Of a stretch of DNA of 64,000 bases, positions 9,146 through 18,160 are shown piece by piece. Origin of the DNA: Salinispora arenicola (GTDB lineage: Bacteria; Actinomycetota; Actinomycetes; Mycobacteriales; Micromonosporaceae). The notes below the pieces were generated by a model, which saw only the letters and a list, made by a program, of their open reading frames with translations, searched no databases and was not told the DNA's origin. The first letter of the stretch is position 1; each line of letters starts with the position of its first letter. The stretch lies in the NCBI RefSeq assembly GCF_006716065.1, contig NZ_VFOL01000001.1, positions 5,456,001 to 5,520,000 on the forward strand, written 5' to 3'. The position numbers and the translations under genes are program-made.

Positions 9146-10174
9146 TCATCGCGCAGCGGTCCGGACCGCCCGCAGTGCGTCCGCCACCAGCCCCGAACCG
9201 GCCGATTCGAGCCAGGCGATCCGTGGGTCGCGCCGGAACCAGGACCGCTGGCGGCGGACGAACCGGCGGGTGGCACGGATCGTCTCCTGATGTGCCTCGG
9301 TCTCGGTCAGTTCCCCGGCCAGAAACCGCAGTACCTGTTGGTAGCCGAGGGCGCGGCTGGCCGTACGCCCCCCGGCCAGGCCCTGGGCGGCCAGTGCCCT
9401 GGTCTCGGCCACCAGGCCGTCGGCCCACATCCGGTCCACCCGCAGTGCGATCCGCTCGTCGAGTTGGGCGGTGTCCAGGTCGACGCCGACCTGGACCGAG
9501 CGGTAGTACGGGCTGGGGTCGGGCAGCGCGGCGGTGAACGGTGCGCCGGTCAACTCGATCACCTCCAGGGCGCGAACGATCCGCCGGCCGTTGCCGGGCA
9601 GGATGCTCGCCGCCGCGTCCGGGTCCGCCGCGCGCAGTCGCGCGTGCAGGGGCGCCGGGCCAGCCTGGGCCAACTCCGCTTCCAGTCGGGCCCGGACCGC
9701 CGGGTCCGTGCCGGGAAACTCGAACCGTTCCAGCACGGCGCGGACGTAGAGCCCCGAACCGCCGACCAGCAGCGGCACCCGACCACGGGCCAGGATGTCG
9801 TCGACCGCCGCACGGGCGAGCCGCTGGTACTCGGCGACGCTCGCCGGCTCGGTCACCGGCCAGATGTCCAGCAGGTGGTGTGGCACCCCCTCGCGCTCAC
9901 CGGCGGTCAGCTTGGCGGTGCCGATGTCCATGCCACGGTAGAGCTGCATCGAGTCGGCGTTGACCACCTCACCGTCGAGCGCGTGGGCGAGAGCGATACT
10001 CAATGCTGACTTGCCGGCTGCGGTCGGCCCGACCACGGCAACCACCGTGCCCGCCGCTCCACCGCCACCAGCCGGGACGGCCCGGCCACCACCAGCCGGC
10101 ACCGCCTGACCAGCACCAGCCGGCACCGCCCGGCCACCGTCAGCCGGTTCGGCGGCGGGGCCATTGGCGCTCAC
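9146..10174 (-). CDS. miaA: tRNA dimethylallyltransferase
   Basis: 342 residues. Transfers a dimethylallyl group to A37 of tRNAs that read UNN codons; MiaB, also encoded in this window, then methylthiolates the base. The P-loop GPTAAGKS is at 49-56 and the substrate motif NADSMQLYRGMDIGTAK follows. The GTG start at 10174 overlaps the stop of the upstream gene (GTGA), so translation is coupled. Oddly, the first 40 residues form an extra tail with three 8-residue repeats (AVPAGxGx), absent from typical MiaA. Alternatively the real start could be nearer the P-loop, for example at a GTG close to residue 44. Confidence 0.96.
   Translation of the reverse strand: MSANGPAAEPADGGRAVPAGAGQAVPAGGGRAVPAGGGGAAGTVVAVVGPTAAGKSALSIALAHALDGEVVNADSMQLYRGMDIGTAKLTAGEREGVPHHLLDIWPVTEPASVAEYQRLARAAVDDILARGRVPLLVGGSGLYVRAVLERFEFPGTDPAVRARLEAELAQAGPAPLHARLRAADPDAAASILPGNGRRIVRALEVIELTGAPFTAALPDPSPYYRSVQVGVDLDTAQLDERIALRVDRMWADGLVAETRALAAQGLAGGRTASRALGYQQVLRFLAGELTETEAHQETIRATRRFVRRQRSWFRRDPRIAWLESAGSGLVADALRAVRTAAR
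10058..10129 (-). repeat. Three 24-base tandem repeats in the miaA 5' end
   Basis: Three in-frame copies of 24 bases encode AVPAGAGQ, AVPAGGGR and AVPAGGGG, residues 16-39 of the proposed MiaA. They lie before the P-loop and probably form a flexible, non-essential tail that can vary in copy number. Confidence 0.8.
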
Positions 10175-10977
10175 CGGGCCGCTCCCGCCGGCGTCCAGGA
10201 GGCGACGAGGTAGGTCACCCCGAAGGGTGCGCCGGCGTAGGCCAGCTCGCCATGCCAGGGGCCACCGGTCGCCCGGACGGCGCCGGCCAGCACCTGCCAG
10301 GACGCACGGCCGGCGGCCTTCAGCCCCGTTGACAGCTCCGCGTCCAACCCGAGGAGGCCAGCCGCGTCGGCGTCGGCCAGCGCCCGAGCGACCGCCTGGT
10401 CGTACGGCTCGGCCCGCGGGTCGTCGTAGCCGGGCGAGCGTTCTCCCCGGCAGGCCGACCCATCGCCCAGGGCGAGCAACGCGATCCGGTCCGACGCGCC
10501 GCCGAACAGGCTCGCGCTGAGCAGGCCCGCGCCGAGGGCGGCGCAGCGATCGGCGGACTCGTCGGCCGCGACCGCCACGGCGGAGCGGGGTAGCTCCGTG
10601 CCGGAGCGGCCAAGCAGCCACGCCCCGAGCGTCAGACTCAGCGGCAGCGCGTCACCGACGGCGTCCGCACCCGTGACGCCGACAGCGTCGGCACCAGCGG
10701 CCTCGACGGCATCCGCGCCGGCCGGCGACAGCGGCACCCGCAGGTCCACCCCGTACCCGCGCAGTGACCCATGCTCCGCCGCGCCGAACGTCGTGGTCGC
10801 CGGTCCGCCCCCGACGAGGACGATCCGATCCGGCTCGGCGGCGAGCAGTCTGGCGACGACAGCGTCACAAGCAAGACGTAGGTCGTCCAACTCGGCGACG
10901 GCGGCACCGGCCACCTCGGGGACGAGCAGCGGCGGATGCGGGCAGACAGCGGCGGCGACCAGGGGCACGAGGGCCAC
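10171..10977 (-). CDS. LigB/MEMO-like class III extradiol dioxygenase-family protein
   Basis: 268 residues. The N-terminus (VAAAVCPHPPLLVPEVAG) with the PHPP motif matches the class III extradiol dioxygenase LigB-like fold that actinobacteria conserve beside miaA and dapF. A further piece, DRIVLVGGGPATTTF, fits the fold. A low-complexity insert around residues 90-110 repeats GADAV. Enzymatic activity is not established for this subgroup, and I cannot confirm a full set of metal ligands. It is first in the probable operon with miaA (4-base overlap) and dapF. It starts with GTG and is divergent from the DUF349 gene. Confidence 0.8.
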   Translation of the reverse strand: MALVPLVAAAVCPHPPLLVPEVAGAAVAELDDLRLACDAVVARLLAAEPDRIVLVGGGPATTTFGAAEHGSLRGYGVDLRVPLSPAGADAVEAAGADAVGVTGADAVGDALPLSLTLGAWLLGRSGTELPRSAVAVAADESADRCAALGAGLLSASLFGGASDRIALLALGDGSACRGERSPGYDDPRAEPYDQAVARALADADAAGLLGLDAELSTGLKAAGRASWQVLAGAVRATGGPWHGELAYAGAPFGVTYLVASWTPAGAAR

Positions 10978-11244
10978 GGTATCGGCCGGTCCGCGCGCAC
11001 CGCCGCGCGCCGTCCCGGGAGCTGAGCCCCGGAAGCCGACTTCCGACGGGTACGTCGGACGGAGGTTCCGACACTCGCCCCCTGAACGCCCATCTGGGCG
11101 CTAGGACACCGTATGGTCACGGTCGGCGATAGGCGCTCGACGGGGCCGGGGGCGCACCTGTGACAATGCCGTGAGAACGTTGAGCTGCGCCGTGGCGGTG
11201 CTCGCGGGGCTGACCCGCGACACCGGGAGAACGAGGATGGGCAC

Positions 11245-12453
11245 ATGAGTGACTGGACTGCCTTCGGACGGGTGGACGCGGACGGCACCGTGTACGTCAA
11301 GACCGCTGAGGGTGAGCGGGTTGTCGGTTCCTGGCAGGCGGGTGCGCCGGAGGAGGGGTTGGCCCACTTCGCCCGCCGTTTCGCGGACCTGGTCACCGAG
11401 GTTGAGTTGACCGAGGCCCGACTCAACTCGGGCGCGGCGGACGCGAACCACTCGCTCAGCACGATCCGCCGGCTGCGCGCCTCACTGGCCGAGGCGCACG
11501 TCGTCGGCGACATCGACGGGCTGGCCACCCGGCTGGACCGGCTCGCCGGCCTGGCCGAGGAGAAGGCCGGGGAGGCTCGCGCCGCCCGCGACGCCGCCCG
11601 CACCGAGGCCCTCGCCCGGAAGACCGTGCTGGTCGAGGAGGCCGAGAAGCTGGCTGCCGAGTCGACCGGCTGGAAGACGGCCGGCGACCGGCTCAAGGAG
11701 ATCCTCGGGGAGTGGAAGACCATCCGCGGGGTCGACCGGAAGACCGACGGTGAGCTGTGGAAGCGGTTCGCGGCGGCCCGGGACGGCTTCACCCGCCGGC
11801 GCGGCGCCCACTTCGCCTCTCTGGACGCGCAGCGTAAGCAGGCGCAGTCGGTCAAGGAGGAGCTGGTCGTCGAGGCCGAGAAGCTCAAGGATTCGACCGA
11901 GTGGGCGAACACCGCCAGCCAGCTCAAGGAGCTGATGAACCAGTGGCGTGCCGCGCCGCGGGCGTCGAAGGAGGCCGAGCAGCGGCTCTGGGAGAGGTTC
12001 CGGGCCGCGCAGGACGCCTTCTTCACCCGGCGCAGCGAGGTCTTCTCGGCCCGGGACAACGAGCAGCGCGCCAACCTGGAGCGCAAGCAGGCGTTGTTGG
12101 CGGAGGCCGAGGCGCTGGACATCGACGGCGACCCGAAGGGGGCGCAGGCGAGGCTCCGGGGGATTCAGGCGCAGTGGCACGAGGCCGGGCGCGTGCCCCG
12201 GGAGGCGGCGGGGGGCTTGGAGCGTCGGCTACGCGCGGTCGACGACAACGTTCGCGAGGTGATGGATTCGGCGTGGCGGCGCACCTCCCCGCAGGACAAT
12301 CCGCTGCTCGCGCAGATGCGGGCGCAGGTCGCCGAGGCCGAGGAGCGGCTCGCCCGAGCCAAGGCCGCCGGGGATGCCCGGCGGGTCCGCGACGCGGAGC
12401 AGGCTCTGAGTTCCAAGCGTCAGTTCCTCAACCTGGCCGAGCAGTCCAACTGA
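11245..12453 (+). CDS. DUF349 coiled-coil protein
   Basis: 402 residues, almost entirely alpha-helical and charged. A short N-terminal beta region (WTAFGRVDADGTVYVKTAEGERVVGSW) precedes three or more DUF349-type helical repeats, recognisable by recurring W-K/R-x-x-P/G and LWERFRAAQDAFFxRR or LWKRFAAARDGFxRRR blocks at about 145-190, 220-265 and 290-340. No signal or membrane segment, so it is cytoplasmic. Function of the family is unknown. The 267-base gap upstream is shared with the divergent LigB-like gene. A strong hairpin follows its stop. Confidence 0.88.
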   Translation: MSDWTAFGRVDADGTVYVKTAEGERVVGSWQAGAPEEGLAHFARRFADLVTEVELTEARLNSGAADANHSLSTIRRLRASLAEAHVVGDIDGLATRLDRLAGLAEEKAGEARAARDAARTEALARKTVLVEEAEKLAAESTGWKTAGDRLKEILGEWKTIRGVDRKTDGELWKRFAAARDGFTRRRGAHFASLDAQRKQAQSVKEELVVEAEKLKDSTEWANTASQLKELMNQWRAAPRASKEAEQRLWERFRAAQDAFFTRRSEVFSARDNEQRANLERKQALLAEAEALDIDGDPKGAQARLRGIQAQWHEAGRVPREAAGGLERRLRAVDDNVREVMDSAWRRTSPQDNPLLAQMRAQVAEAEERLARAKAAGDARRVRDAEQALSSKRQFLNLAEQSN

Positions 12454-12463
12454 TCGGTCAGGC

Positions 12464-12509
12464 CACGCACGGGGCCCCGGTTTCTCATGAACCGGGGCCC
12501 CCGTGCGTG
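12464..12509 (+). terminator. Strong intrinsic hairpin after the DUF349 gene
   Basis: A 19-base inverted repeat, left arm 12464-12482 and right arm 12490-12509 with one bulged C, encloses a 7-base loop. It lies 10 bases after the DUF349 stop, before convergent miaB. There is no T-tract, which is usual for actinobacterial terminators; it could act in both directions. Confidence 0.85.
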
Positions 12510-12706
12510 ATGGTCAGCCGTGGGGCGTGGAGCCCCGTCAACGGGTCTCCGTGCGACAGGCGAGGGACCCGGGCGGCAGGCGAGAGGCCTCACCCTGCGA
12601 CAGGTGAGAGCCCCCTTCCACCGGTCACCGTTGCGACATGCGCGCCGCCCGCCACCTCGCCGCCCGGCCCGACCTCGACGAGGCCGAGCAACACGCCCTG
12701 CACCGG

Positions 12707-14215
12707 TCAGCAAGCGCAGGCAGACGAGGCCGCGGGGGGCACCGGTGACGGTGGGGCACCGACCGTGGGCAGCCCGAGTGACACCCCGGCGGTACGGGGT
12801 CGACGCCCCGCCTCGGCCGCGTCCCCGGCCGGGGTGCGCCGGTGGGCGAGCGGCTCGCCGTCGGCGTTGAGGTGGTGCGGGGCGGCATAGGTGACGGTGG
12901 TGTGCACGATGTCACCGGGTCGGATCTGCCCGGCGAGGCTGCCGGCGTCGAAGTGCACCAGCCGACCGTCGCGTGCCCGCCCGGACAGCCGACCGGTGCG
13001 TTCGTCCTTGCGCCCCTCACCGACGGCCACCAGCACCTCGACGGTCTCCCCCACCAGGCGCCGGTTCTCCGCCCAGGTGATCTCCTCCACGCAGGCGACC
13101 AGCCGCTCGTAGCGCTCCTGCACCACCGGCTTCGGAAGCTGATCGGCCATTGTCGCGGCGGGCGTGCCGGGGCGTTTGGAGTACTGGAAGGTGAACGCCG
13201 AGGAGAACCGGGCCGCGCGAACCACGTCGAGGGTGCGTTCGAAGTCCGCCTCGGTCTCGCCCGGGAACCCGACGATGATGTCGGTGGTGATCGCCGCGTC
13301 CGGCATCGCCGCCCGCACCTTCTCGATGATGCCCAGGTACCGCTCCGAGCGGTACGAGCGGCGCATGGCCCGCAGCACGTCGTCGGAGCCGGACTGCAAC
13401 GGCATGTGCAGCGAGTGGCAGACGGTCGGTGTCTCGGCCATGGCGGCGATCACGTCGTCGGTGAAGTCCTTCGGGTGTGGGCTGGTGAACCGCACCCGTT
13501 CCAGGCCGTCGATGTCGCCGCAGGCCCGCAGCAGCTTGCCGAACGCGTACCGGTCGCCGAACTCGTCGCCGTAGGAGTTGACGTTCTGTCCGAGCAGGGT
13601 CACCTCCAGCACGCCCTCGTCGACCAGGGCGCGTACCTCGGAGAGGACGTCGCCGGGGCGGCGGTCCCTCTCCTTGCCGCGTAGCGCGGGCACGATGCAG
13701 AACGTGCAGGTGTTGTTGCAGCCGACCGAGATCGACACCCAACCGGCGTACGTCGATTCGCGGCGGGTGGGCAGGGTACTCGGGAAGACGTCGAGGGACT
13801 CCAGGATCTCCACCTCGGCGGCGGCGTTGTGCCGGGCCCGTTCCAGCAGCACCGGCAGCGACCCGATGTTGTGCGTGCCGAAGACCACGTCGACCCAGGG
13901 CGCCCGACGGACGATCTCGCTGCGGTCCTTCTGGGCCAGGCAGCCACCCACCGCGATCTGCATCCCCGGGTGCCGGTCCTTGCTGGGACGCAGCTGGCCG
14001 AGGTTGCCATAGAGCCGGTTGTCGGCGTTCTCCCGCACGGCGCAGGTGTTGAAGACGACCACGTCGGGGGCGTCGTCGGCGTCCCCGGCCCGCAGGTAGC
14101 CGGCCTGCTCGAGGAGGCCGGCGATGCGCTCGGAGTCGTGTACGTTCATCTGGCAGCCGTACGTGCGCACCTGGTAGGTGCGTGGGCTGCTCGCCGCTGC
14201 GGTAGTCATGACCAC
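12707..14215 (-). CDS. miaB: tRNA-2-methylthio-N6-dimethylallyladenosine synthase
   Basis: 502 residues. Radical-SAM methylthiotransferase that adds the 2-methylthio group to i6A37 after MiaA. Three N-terminal cysteines for the auxiliary cluster sit in [16 protein letters not shown] and GGCLAQ; the radical-SAM triad is CNNTCTFC; a C-terminal TRAM domain spans about 385-455. The last 45 residues are Pro/Ala-rich and probably disordered. The frame can start at GTG 14215 or ATG 14209; both are close and neither has an ideal ribosome site. The LLM oxidoreductase gene ends 47 bases upstream on the same strand. Confidence 0.96.
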   Translation of the reverse strand: MVMTTAAASSPRTYQVRTYGCQMNVHDSERIAGLLEQAGYLRAGDADDAPDVVVFNTCAVRENADNRLYGNLGQLRPSKDRHPGMQIAVGGCLAQKDRSEIVRRAPWVDVVFGTHNIGSLPVLLERARHNAAAEVEILESLDVFPSTLPTRRESTYAGWVSISVGCNNTCTFCIVPALRGKERDRRPGDVLSEVRALVDEGVLEVTLLGQNVNSYGDEFGDRYAFGKLLRACGDIDGLERVRFTSPHPKDFTDDVIAAMAETPTVCHSLHMPLQSGSDDVLRAMRRSYRSERYLGIIEKVRAAMPDAAITTDIIVGFPGETEADFERTLDVVRAARFSSAFTFQYSKRPGTPAATMADQLPKPVVQERYERLVACVEEITWAENRRLVGETVEVLVAVGEGRKDERTGRLSGRARDGRLVHFDAGSLAGQIRPGDIVHTTVTYAAPHHLNADGEPLAHRRTPAGDAAEAGRRPRTAGVSLGLPTVGAPPSPVPPAASSACAC

Positions 14216-14262
14216 GACAGCCTATCCGGGGCACCCGGATGGACCGGAGTCGAGCCACCGCC

Positions 14263-15144
14263 TCACAGTTCGGACAGAATACCGGCTACCTGTTCGAGTA
14301 CCTCCATGTTCGTGTCAAAGGGCGCCTGCCCGGGGAAGGGCACGACCATGTCGGTGATTCCGACCCGACGGTACGTGTCGACGGTCTCTCGGAACACGTC
14401 CAGGGAGGCGAGCGCCGACGGCTCCTTGTTCACGTGCATCAACAGCCGACGTTGGGTCGACGGATCACGGCCGACGGTCTCGCAGATGTTCTCCAGCTGG
14501 CGTACCTGTCCCGCGACGTCGTCGGGACTGGCCACCGGGGGGATGACCCCGTTGCGCGGCGACCGGCCGTTGGTCACCCAGATGTCCCCGTGACGTGCCG
14601 CGAGGGCCATGCCGCGTTTCCCGTTGGCGGCGACCGCCAGCGGTATGTGTGTGGGGGTGGCGTCCACCGGTGTGATGGGCGCCTGTCGTGCCTGGTAGTA
14701 CTTGCCATCGGCACCGGTGATGGGGTTGGACAGCAGGCTGGCCATCAGCTCCACGAACTCGGCGAACCGCTCGGCGCGCTCGATGGGCGTCCATTCCTGG
14801 TCCTGACCGAGGCAGGTGGCGTCGACTCCACTCCCACCGGCACCGATGCCCAGGATGAAACGCCCACTACTCATCTCATTGACGGTGACGACCTCTTTGG
14901 CGTACGGCACCGGGTGTCGGAGGTTCGGCGACGAGACGAGGGTGCCGAGCTTGATCCGACGGGTGACGACCGCTGCGGCGGCCAGTGTCGGCACCGCCGA
15001 ATACCACTCCTTACCGATCATGTCCTGCCAGGCGATGTGGTCGCTCGTCCAGGCGTGGGCAAACCCCATGTCGTCGGCGGTTCGCCACATGTCCTGGGCC
15101 TTGACCCAGGGCGCGGACGGCAGGATGAGCACTCCGATCCGCAT
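14263..15144 (-). CDS. LLM-class (F420-dependent type) oxidoreductase
   Basis: 293 residues. Luciferase-like TIM-barrel oxidoreductase of the bacterial-luciferase/F420 group. Seen: MRIGVLILPS start, FAHAWTSDHIAW, IKLGTLVSSPNLRHP, and RFILGIGAGGSG, which are the usual LLM core motifs. Actinobacteria of this kind make F420, so that cofactor is likely, but FMN cannot be excluded. The ATG at 15144 is chosen as the natural strand-1 start; the frame extends 20 residues upstream without a better ribosome site. The substrate is unknown. It may be cotranscribed with miaB downstream. Confidence 0.88.
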   Translation of the reverse strand: MRIGVLILPSAPWVKAQDMWRTADDMGFAHAWTSDHIAWQDMIGKEWYSAVPTLAAAAVVTRRIKLGTLVSSPNLRHPVPYAKEVVTVNEMSSGRFILGIGAGGSGVDATCLGQDQEWTPIERAERFAEFVELMASLLSNPITGADGKYYQARQAPITPVDATPTHIPLAVAANGKRGMALAARHGDIWVTNGRSPRNGVIPPVASPDDVAGQVRQLENICETVGRDPSTQRRLLMHVNKEPSALASLDVFRETVDTYRRVGITDMVVPFPGQAPFDTNMEVLEQVAGILSEL

Positions 15145-15344
15145 GGTCAACAACCAGACCCTGAGGTCTCCGGCGCCAGGGCCGGTGGCTTCAGGCGATC
15201 CCACCAGGTCGGGTGGGACCGGCGGGTACGGCTCGTGGATTGCAGCTGCTGCACCACGTCAGCCTAACCATTTCACCCCATTCTGGGCGGGTCATCAGAT
15301 AATGACGATCACGTAAAAGCACTCACATAACAAACCGGATTCAA

Positions 15345-15373
15345 TTGACCAAATCTCATGTTCAGCCCATAAT
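15345..15373 (+). promoter_or_regulatory. Sigma70-like promoter of the VHL-beta gene
   Basis: TTGACC (15345-15350) and CATAAT (15368-15373) are separated by exactly 17 bases, in a stretch (about 15290-15380) much richer in A and T than the rest of the window. The predicted transcript would start near 15380, leaving a leader of about 44 bases before the ATG at 15424. Confidence 0.65.
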
Positions 15374-15423
15374 CGATCTCGCGTCGTCACCCACGATCAC
15401 CCCAATACCCAGGATCGGAGCCC

Positions 15424-16311
15424 ATGACCGAGTCATCCACGTCCGGCGACATCCCTGCGGACAAGACCGCTGTCGGCCCACCGAAGTGGTCACCGCCGGG
15501 CACCAGCCGGCACGAGGAACCCGCCGAAGCACCACCAGACGACACCACGAAGGCGGGCACGACGTGGTACTCAGGCGCGGAAGTCGACAACGTACCGGAC
15601 CATGTGGGCGACCCACCCCACCGTGGTGGCCCAGGGCAGCCGAAAGACGCCGATCGCAGTACCCCACGCCATCGCCGCTCGCGGCCAAGGGCTCGCCGGT
15701 CGGCCCCGACGCGGCTGCGGCGTCAACACGTCGTTGCCGCGGGCTCTTTGGCGGTCATCCTGGCCGCACTCGCCGTTAGCGCAGTCCAGCGCTCACCGGC
15801 GGAATCGTCGCCTTCCGTCGCCCCCGACGCGGCCCCCGATGCGACCCCCAGCGCCGAATCTACGCTGATCACGGTGTCACCCGCGCCGTCGCCGCCCCCA
15901 TCCCCATCCCCGTCCCCAACTCCGACACCAACTCCGACTCCGACTCCCACCAAGGCAGCGGCGGCCACCCGACCTGCGCCGTCCACGACTCCGCCGCGGA
16001 CCTCCCCGGCGCCGGCATCGCCGACGCCAAGTGGGCTGCCGGCACTTCCCACCTCCAGCGAGGCGTGCCAGAAGTCGGTGAGCGGCGGCGCCGCGACGGC
16101 CCTGATATTTCGCAACGAACGGAAGGCGACGGTCCGGGTGTACTGGGTCGACCACAGCGGGGAACTCCAGAACTATGGGGACGTCAGCCCCGGGAACTCT
16201 CGCCGTCAAGGGACCTACCTCGGTCATCCATGGGTGGTGACCACCGAGGACGACACGGGGCTGGTCTGCTTTCTGCCGACGGCAGCGGAGGCTACGGCGG
16301 TGGTCCGCTAG
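15424..16311 (+). CDS. Single-pass membrane protein with extracytoplasmic VHL-beta-like domain
   Basis: 295 residues. A polar, Pro/Arg-rich cytoplasmic part (1-100) ends in basic residues, one transmembrane helix follows (about 102-121), then a Pro/Thr/Ser linker (140-212, with SPSP and TPTP runs) that should span the wall. Residues 218-286 match the von Hippel-Lindau beta domain pattern: ALIFRNERK, VRVYWVDHSGELQNYG, SPGNSRR, TYLGHPWVV. In human VHL this fold binds hydroxyproline peptides; in bacteria the role is unknown. Cysteines at 215 and 282 could form a disulfide. A good promoter lies upstream and the ART-like gene is convergent 46 bases away. Domain call by eye, fairly confident. Confidence 0.82.
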   Translation: MTESSTSGDIPADKTAVGPPKWSPPGTSRHEEPAEAPPDDTTKAGTTWYSGAEVDNVPDHVGDPPHRGGPGQPKDADRSTPRHRRSRPRARRSAPTRLRRQHVVAAGSLAVILAALAVSAVQRSPAESSPSVAPDAAPDATPSAESTLITVSPAPSPPPSPSPSPTPTPTPTPTPTKAAAATRPAPSTTPPRTSPAPASPTPSGLPALPTSSEACQKSVSGGAATALIFRNERKATVRVYWVDHSGELQNYGDVSPGNSRRQGTYLGHPWVVTTEDDTGLVCFLPTAAEATAVVR

Positions 16312-16357
16312 CCGGGCGCCTGGCCAGCGACACCGCACGGACCCGTCGGTCAACCGG

Positions 16358-18076
16358 TTACTCCGACCGATACGGTCGCCCTGTCTCGTCACAACCCGGC
16401 AGCTCACCACTGACCGCCCAGCCAGGATCGGACGCGGCCTGACGTCCCACGCGCGCGCCAACCGCCGTCAACGCCTCGAGTCGCTTGTGGATACGGCGGT
16501 TTGTCGTCCCCTCGGTCTGCCCGGGCTCAGCAGGGACGTCACGGAGGAACACCGCAGCGGAGCAGTCTCTCCCCGCCGGCCGGTGGCCGAGCACGACAAA
16601 GCGGGACCGAGCGGGGAACACCACGCGGTGGTGGTCTCCCCCACCAACGAATCCGCCGACGTGCCGACCATTGGTGGACCACACGATGAGATCCGTCATC
16701 TCGGCACCCGCGGCAACCCGAGTTGTGGACGCCTCCAGAAATGTGGGCTCCCAGATGGATCGGCCGTCCGGATAGACGCGCGATGCGTGCTCTGTCGGCA
16801 CAGAGGAATACACCACCCCGTGATAGCTGGGTAGCCGCCTGAGGCCGGATGCCAGACAAATGAGGAAGGCCGGGTCACCCACGTCCGACATCGAACGCAG
16901 TGCGGCCGTCACGGACGAGCGGTCACCCATGAGGAACGCCCGCACCGCGACCAGGTCTGTCATCAACGCATGGGGCTCATCCCCGGCGGGGAGCACGCGC
17001 AGCCCCGGGTGCTGAGCCAACAGTCGCGCCACCACCCGCGCATGGAGATCGTAGTACGCCCCGAGCGCCCCACGCAGCCGATGGCGTTCCGGTGCGGCGC
17101 TGCGCTGGTCCGGCCGGACCCGGACCGGCGGCAACGGCGCCTCCGCCGCAATGTCCGTGGCGGAGGTCCCCGCCGGCCATTCGTCCGGCGAAGCGCTTGG
17201 TCCGTCGCGCAATGCTGGTCGCCCCTCGGTCTCTTCCGGGGCCTGAGCGAAGGTCCGAGCACATTGGCGCGGCCCACGCCGGCCATCCGCGGCCACGGCT
17301 CGGACAACGATCTCGCCGGCCGGGCCGTACCCGGGCAGTCCGTCGGCACCGTAGACGCGGACGCCGAACGTGGCAGCCAGCGCGGGGGCGGCATCGTCCT
17401 GCTCCGGGCCGTAGGCCACGACGAGGAGCCGCTCCCGCACGGGCGCCGGCAGGTCAGCCACGCTGGCCAGTAGCGTCTCCCGAGCCACCGGGGGCTGATC
17501 GGGCGCACCCACCACCATCGTGAACAACGAGTCGTGGCGCGGTACCGCGAGAACGAGGTCGTCGGGCACCGCGGCGTCCGGCCGCTCGCCGCCGGGCAGC
17601 CACCCACCGGCCGGAATGGTCACCCAGTCGGTGGCCGTGGTGGGCCGATGCTCGGCCCACCACGGAGTGGGGTGGTGCGGCCCGACCTGCCGCGCCGCCG
17701 CGCCTGCCTCGATGATCCACCAGGACGCGTCGGGGCCGAGCACGAACATGCTGCCGTCGCGGGCCGGTAGGAGCGGCCCGTCGGGGGCGACCACCTCGAT
17801 GCCCAGTTGGTCGCCCAGCCGACGCGCGGACGCTATCGACGGCGGGTTCATCGCCGGCGGCGACACCAGGCGCACCGAGGTGCCCACCTCCGACGTGTGC
17901 GCGGCGAGGGTCGGGGCGAGCTGTTCCCAGTCACGTAGGTCGTCGCCGATAACCTGCACGGTGGTCCGGCCGGGTTCGGCGGGAGGTTGGGTGAGGTGTG
18001 CGGCGGCCCGAGCGACCGCCGCCTCGGCACCGACCATCAGGACCTGACCAACCCGGTGCGCCGACACTTCGATCAT
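16358..18076 (-). CDS. Unknown protein with degenerate ADP-ribosyltransferase-like C-terminus
   Basis: 572 residues, no signal or membrane helix. The N-terminal half has two alpha/beta-looking units, including RLGDQLGIEVVAPDGPLLPA and a Trp-containing WWIIEAG block, seen in large actinobacterial proteins near specialised secretion or toxin loci. A polar linker spans about 290-340. Residues about 350-530 follow the order of an ART fold: PSYHGVVYSS, FLEAST, LIVWSTNGRHVGGF, HHRVVFPARSRFVVL. In active R-S-E enzymes the first motif carries Arg and the last an ExE; here these are Ser and DHH, so catalysis is doubtful. The ATG at 18076 is preferred over the frame start at 18130. Function unknown. 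Confidence 0.6.
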   Translation of the reverse strand: MIEVSAHRVGQVLMVGAEAAVARAAAHLTQPPAEPGRTTVQVIGDDLRDWEQLAPTLAAHTSEVGTSVRLVSPPAMNPPSIASARRLGDQLGIEVVAPDGPLLPARDGSMFVLGPDASWWIIEAGAAARQVGPHHPTPWWAEHRPTTATDWVTIPAGGWLPGGERPDAAVPDDLVLAVPRHDSLFTMVVGAPDQPPVARETLLASVADLPAPVRERLLVVAYGPEQDDAAPALAATFGVRVYGADGLPGYGPAGEIVVRAVAADGRRGPRQCARTFAQAPEETEGRPALRDGPSASPDEWPAGTSATDIAAEAPLPPVRVRPDQRSAAPERHRLRGALGAYYDLHARVVARLLAQHPGLRVLPAGDEPHALMTDLVAVRAFLMGDRSSVTAALRSMSDVGDPAFLICLASGLRRLPSYHGVVYSSVPTEHASRVYPDGRSIWEPTFLEASTTRVAAGAEMTDLIVWSTNGRHVGGFVGGGDHHRVVFPARSRFVVLGHRPAGRDCSAAVFLRDVPAEPGQTEGTTNRRIHKRLEALTAVGARVGRQAASDPGWAVSGELPGCDETGRPYRSE

Positions 18077-18160
18077 GGGCGCTGATCGTACGGCGCTGGC
18101 TGGCGGGCGTCGATGGTCGGCGATTCTCATGGCACCCGAACACCTCGCGCTTCGCTCAGG

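Noticed and set aside
12510..12706. Short plus-strand frame beginning near 12638 and degenerate GCGACAGGYGAG repeats
   Set aside because: The peptide is short and unrecognised; the repeats are weak and without clear period.
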